Assembly: GCA_023150615.1 (NCBI GenBank) | Contig: JAKLKO010000001.1 | Span: 419,356-483,355, forward strand | Length of the DNA stretch: 64,000 nucleotides | Direction of reading: 5' to 3' | Source: Phycisphaerae bacterium | Lineage (GTDB): Bacteria; Planctomycetota; Phycisphaerae; UBA1845; UTPLA1 | Part shown: in pieces, positions 61,961 to 64,000 of the stretch | How positions within the stretch are numbered: position 1 is the first letter of the stretch | How the letters are laid out: every line of letters begins with the position of its first letter | Position numbers and translations under genes: made by a program | The notes under the pieces: generated by a model | The model's database searches: none | What the model was told of the DNA's origin: nothing | What the model saw: only the letters and a program-made list of their open reading frames with translations

Positions 61961-63253
61961 CTACTCATTCGCCAAGACTGAGGCCCAGTTGCGGAGATGT
62001 TGAACCGGCGATAACAAGGGGTCAGTCTGGTACTTCGTGAATGCTTCTTGTAACGCTGTCGAAAACGCAACGCGAGTCGTACCTCCCCGAAGGGCATCGA
62101 TTTCACGCTTCCTTGCCAGCATGAAATGCTCGCGCGATTCGGTATCGTCGAGCGTACCAGGGTCAGGCTTGCGGCCACACACTTCACAATCGCAGCGCAA
62201 ATCGGGGTACTTTGAGAAGTCGATGCGGCGCGCCTCTGTCGCAATCTGAATTTTCTTTTTCAGCAGGCTCACGTAGTAGCGCGGGGGGATCATGCCCTCA
62301 ACATCAACGTCTTGTGTTGACAACTTGCGCTCGGCATAACAGATGCCGCAACCGAAACCACTAAGTCCAGCAAAGTGCAGCACTAGCGAAAACGCATCGC
62401 CGTAGAGCAGGATGATCGGCTTGTCCGACTTTGCTAGGCCTTCTACAAAGCCGAACACCGCGGCCAGGGCACCGACATCCTGGTCGCTGGAAAACCCATC
62501 CACCCAAAGCAGATAACCGTCGGGTTTGGCCTCGGCATATTTAGATATGAACAGGGCGGCGTTAAGACTCAGTGACTGAGGCCCCGCGAGTATTACTGGG
62601 AAGACGGGAAGCGTTGTTTTCGCTTTCGTCCTTACCAAGAGGTCTACATTTACCTCCAGCCATGCCGGAACGTCGGAACCGCCGAGTGAAAAGTATGGTG
62701 GTACGATGCACATCGGCGGGTTCGCACCACCGGTCATTGGCTTTCCCTGTTTGCGAGCATATTGTTCGTATTTGCGGTACTTTTCTGGAAGCTCCGACAG
62801 GAGCCTTGTCTGAAACTCGACGACACGGCCGACAAGTTCATCTGCCGCGGTGTTTGCAGAAAAGTCCTGCGGGATGAGAGGCCGGTCCTCACCAACAACC
62901 GTCTCGACTAGTCCAGCGTAATGTTGTTCCACCAACTTTGAGAATGACCGCTTAAGGTCCCCCTTCTTTTTGCGGCCTGTTGTATCGCGTATGGTGCGGC
63001 CCGTTTTCCGGTCCCTCACGAATCGCTTCAAGAGCGCGGTGTCGCCCGCAAAAAGGTACGTCATTGGGTCGATCAGGTATGGCTTCTGCAACGAACCAAT
63101 GAACTCGGCGCAGAATGCGGAGTAGTACGACGCGATGTGCGCAGGCACAATTACGCCGTCATAAGCGTCGCGTCGGCGCTTGAACAATTCCTTCTCTTTA
63201 GTCGGTCCGAGCCTGTAAAAGCACCAAGGCCCGGGATCGTTTGGCAAGGGCAT
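61961..63253 (-). CDS. TGT-superfamily-like protein (DpdA-type transglycosylase candidate)
   Basis: 430 residues of TIM-barrel-like alternating strands and helices (VPAWLEVNVDLLVRTKAKTT, LPVFPVILAGPQSL, KPDGYLLWVDGFSSDQDVGA, KPIILLYGDAFSLVLHFAGL). A C-terminal zinc-type motif CDCEVC (residues 354, 356, 359) plus His376 (REHF) is the C-x-C-x2-C...H arrangement of tRNA-guanine transglycosylases and DpdA DNA-deazaguanine transferases. No catalytic Asp can be assigned by eye. It overlaps the upstream nuclease-like gene by 56 bases, implying a joint system, possibly base modification with a nuclease. Assignment to the superfamily is tentative. Confidence 0.5.
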   Translation of the reverse strand: MPLPNDPGPWCFYRLGPTKEKELFKRRRDAYDGVIVPAHIASYYSAFCAEFIGSLQKPYLIDPMTYLFAGDTALLKRFVRDRKTGRTIRDTTGRKKKGDLKRSFSKLVEQHYAGLVETVVGEDRPLIPQDFSANTAADELVGRVVEFQTRLLSELPEKYRKYEQYARKQGKPMTGGANPPMCIVPPYFSLGGSDVPAWLEVNVDLLVRTKAKTTLPVFPVILAGPQSLSLNAALFISKYAEAKPDGYLLWVDGFSSDQDVGALAAVFGFVEGLAKSDKPIILLYGDAFSLVLHFAGLSGFGCGICYAERKLSTQDVDVEGMIPPRYYVSLLKKKIQIATEARRIDFSKYPDLRCDCEVCGRKPDPGTLDDTESREHFMLARKREIDALRGGTTRVAFSTALQEAFTKYQTDPLLSPVQHLRNWASVLANE

Positions 63254-63716
63254 GTTCTAAGTCTCCAATATTCCGCAGTTTCTGCGACTGTGTTGCGTGG
63301 CTCAGCGCCGTTTTAAGATCGCGGTAATATCGTCGAATGAAGTAGCCGTTTCGCCTCGCACGAATGAGAATACGGGCTGTGCCGTCGACGGCGATCAATC
63401 CAACATCATACGAAGCGAAGAGCGCTGCCTCTCTTTCGGCCAGTCGGGTCGCGAGCTTAGAAGGCACTGCCACATACGAAAGTTGTGCCGCTAACTGGTT
63501 CAGGGCTGCCTGCTTAAATGCGCTCCGCCAATCGCTCAATTTTGTTTCGACAGCATAGAACCGTGCCAGCGTGGGCGTGCCAAAGAGAAGATCAATGTGC
63601 TTTCCGAAAAATGGCACCTCCGCGAACACACGCGAATGGTCGCTGAACAGCGACAAGAGCGGCAAATAGAGGTCGCTCTCGCGTCGGCAAATGGGATTTG
63701 GTGGTTCTGCGGCCAA
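63198..63716 (-). CDS. PD-(D/E)XK nuclease-like protein
   Basis: 172 residues from a TTG start, two bases after the previous stop. The nuclease-core pattern is visible: VFAEVPF (Glu33), KHIDLLFG (Asp42), FYAVETKLSDW (Glu57-x-Lys59) and a following helix with Gln69, which is the PD-(D/E)XK arrangement. Other residues resemble small MmcB-type or restriction-endonuclease-like proteins. Pairing with a TGT-like protein suggests a restriction or defence function. A DNA-repair role is the alternative. Confidence 0.55.
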   Translation of the reverse strand: MAAEPPNPICRRESDLYLPLLSLFSDHSRVFAEVPFFGKHIDLLFGTPTLARFYAVETKLSDWRSAFKQAALNQLAAQLSYVAVPSKLATRLAEREAALFASYDVGLIAVDGTARILIRARRNGYFIRRYYRDLKTALSHATQSQKLRNIGDLEHALAKRSRALVLLQARTD

Positions 63717-63718
63717 GA

Positions 63719-64000
63719 TTACTCGCCCTCCGGCTCAATGATCCGGTTGACCAATCCGAAGAAGCGACCGTCGAGGAACCACATCACGGATACCGAACCC
63801 AAGAATCCGCACATTCCGGTCGCAAGCGCGACCATCCACGTGACGACCAGCCACCTCGGCATCGTCACCCAAATCGAGAGCAATGCGAGTGTAGTGATGA
63901 CCACGGAGCCCCAAATGCAGCCAAAGCTCATGTGACTCGCGGCAGACAGATAACGAAACAGCCGGCGTATGCGATTCTGCGCGTCGAGGTCGGTGGCGAG
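63719..64000 (-). CDS. Small membrane protein (5' end outside the window)
   Basis: The minus-strand frame stays open to the right edge (LATDLDAQNRIRRLFRYLSA, then ASHMSFGCIWGSVVITTLAL), so the ATG at 63931 need not be the start. Two membrane helices (IWGSVVITTLALLSIWVTM and LVVTWMVALATGMCGFLGSV) and an acidic C-terminus EPEGE are present. The stop is two bases before the start of the nuclease-like gene, so the three genes probably form one operon. Function unknown. Confidence 0.6.
   Translation of the reverse strand, partial: LATDLDAQNRIRRLFRYLSAASHMSFGCIWGSVVITTLALLSIWVTMPRWLVVTWMVALATGMCGFLGSVSVMWFLDGRFFGLVNRIIEPEGE

Noticed and set aside
61545-62003. Plus-strand protein overlapping the ArdC leader and the TGT-like gene end
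   Set aside because: Arg/Ala-rich, no start context, and its last 15 codons are the reverse complement of the conserved minus-strand gene.

Overview
This is a high-GC bacterial chromosome window that fits Planctomycetota, probably a Phycisphaerae-like lineage. That is an inference from gene content: a split cytochrome b with a ferredoxin-Rieske fusion and a giant octaheme cytochrome c next to an aa3 oxidase, PEP-CTERM and CGxC-type C-terminal anchors, an ECF sigma factor beside an anti-sigma-like TPR membrane protein, and a lipoprotein-heavy CusCBA-type metal efflux operon. No rRNA is present. One tRNA (Pro, CGG) lies at 20378-20453.

Layout. 1-14108 (minus): one long respiratory operon, transcribed from a HEAT-repeat membrane protein through ferredoxin-Rieske, cytochrome b N- and C-halves, octaheme cytochrome c, a cupredoxin-like protein, oxidase subunits II, I, III and IV, two small membrane proteins and heme A synthase (cut by the left edge). 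It looks like a complete quinol-to-oxygen chain made as a unit. 14576-19895 (plus): PLP aminotransferase, membrane glycosyltransferase-like TPR protein, and a lipoprotein of the alkaline phosphatase superfamily. 19896-26690: accessory DNA with a 21-bp tandem repeat, tRNA-Pro, a repeat element, three beta-helix paralogues (one truncated), gene fragments, a SUKH protein, an SRPBCC protein and a transposase remnant. 26781-32471 (plus): ECF sigma factor, membrane TPR protein and an 1130-residue multidomain surface protein. 32489-42901: a mosaic of fragments and small single genes (PadR, GyrI-like, PEP-CTERM repeat protein, TSP3 and NHL fragments, four-helix bundle protein, GIY-YIG-like, two GNATs, DUF1697). 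43118-51592: trehalose synthase-maltokinase fusion, AI-2E transporter, and the tig-clpP-clpP-lipoprotein operon. 51883-60073 (plus): promoter, Cys-rich secreted protein and a CusC/CusB/CusA efflux system. 60295-64000: a J-domain-less DnaJ-type zinc-finger protein, a broken ArdC-like gene, and a minus-strand operon of a membrane protein, a PD-(D/E)XK nuclease-like protein and a protein resembling tRNA-guanine transglycosylases.

The most unusual signals are two linked repeat families. One (R) is about 100-180 bp, carries the core CAGGCGAGTCGCC, a terminator-like hairpin and, in the longer copies, a promoter-like tail. R copies lie just downstream of single small plus-strand genes (SUKH, GIY-YIG, AAC(6')-like, GNAT), giving a gene-cassette-like organisation. 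The other (H) begins with a variable perfect or near-perfect hairpin, then a purine-rich arm and its pyrimidine-rich partner. All three H copies sit immediately after GTCGCCCCGA, which is also the 3' end of the tRNA-Pro gene and part of the R core. Together with the nuclease/TGT-like operon at the right edge, these are the best candidates for something undescribed.
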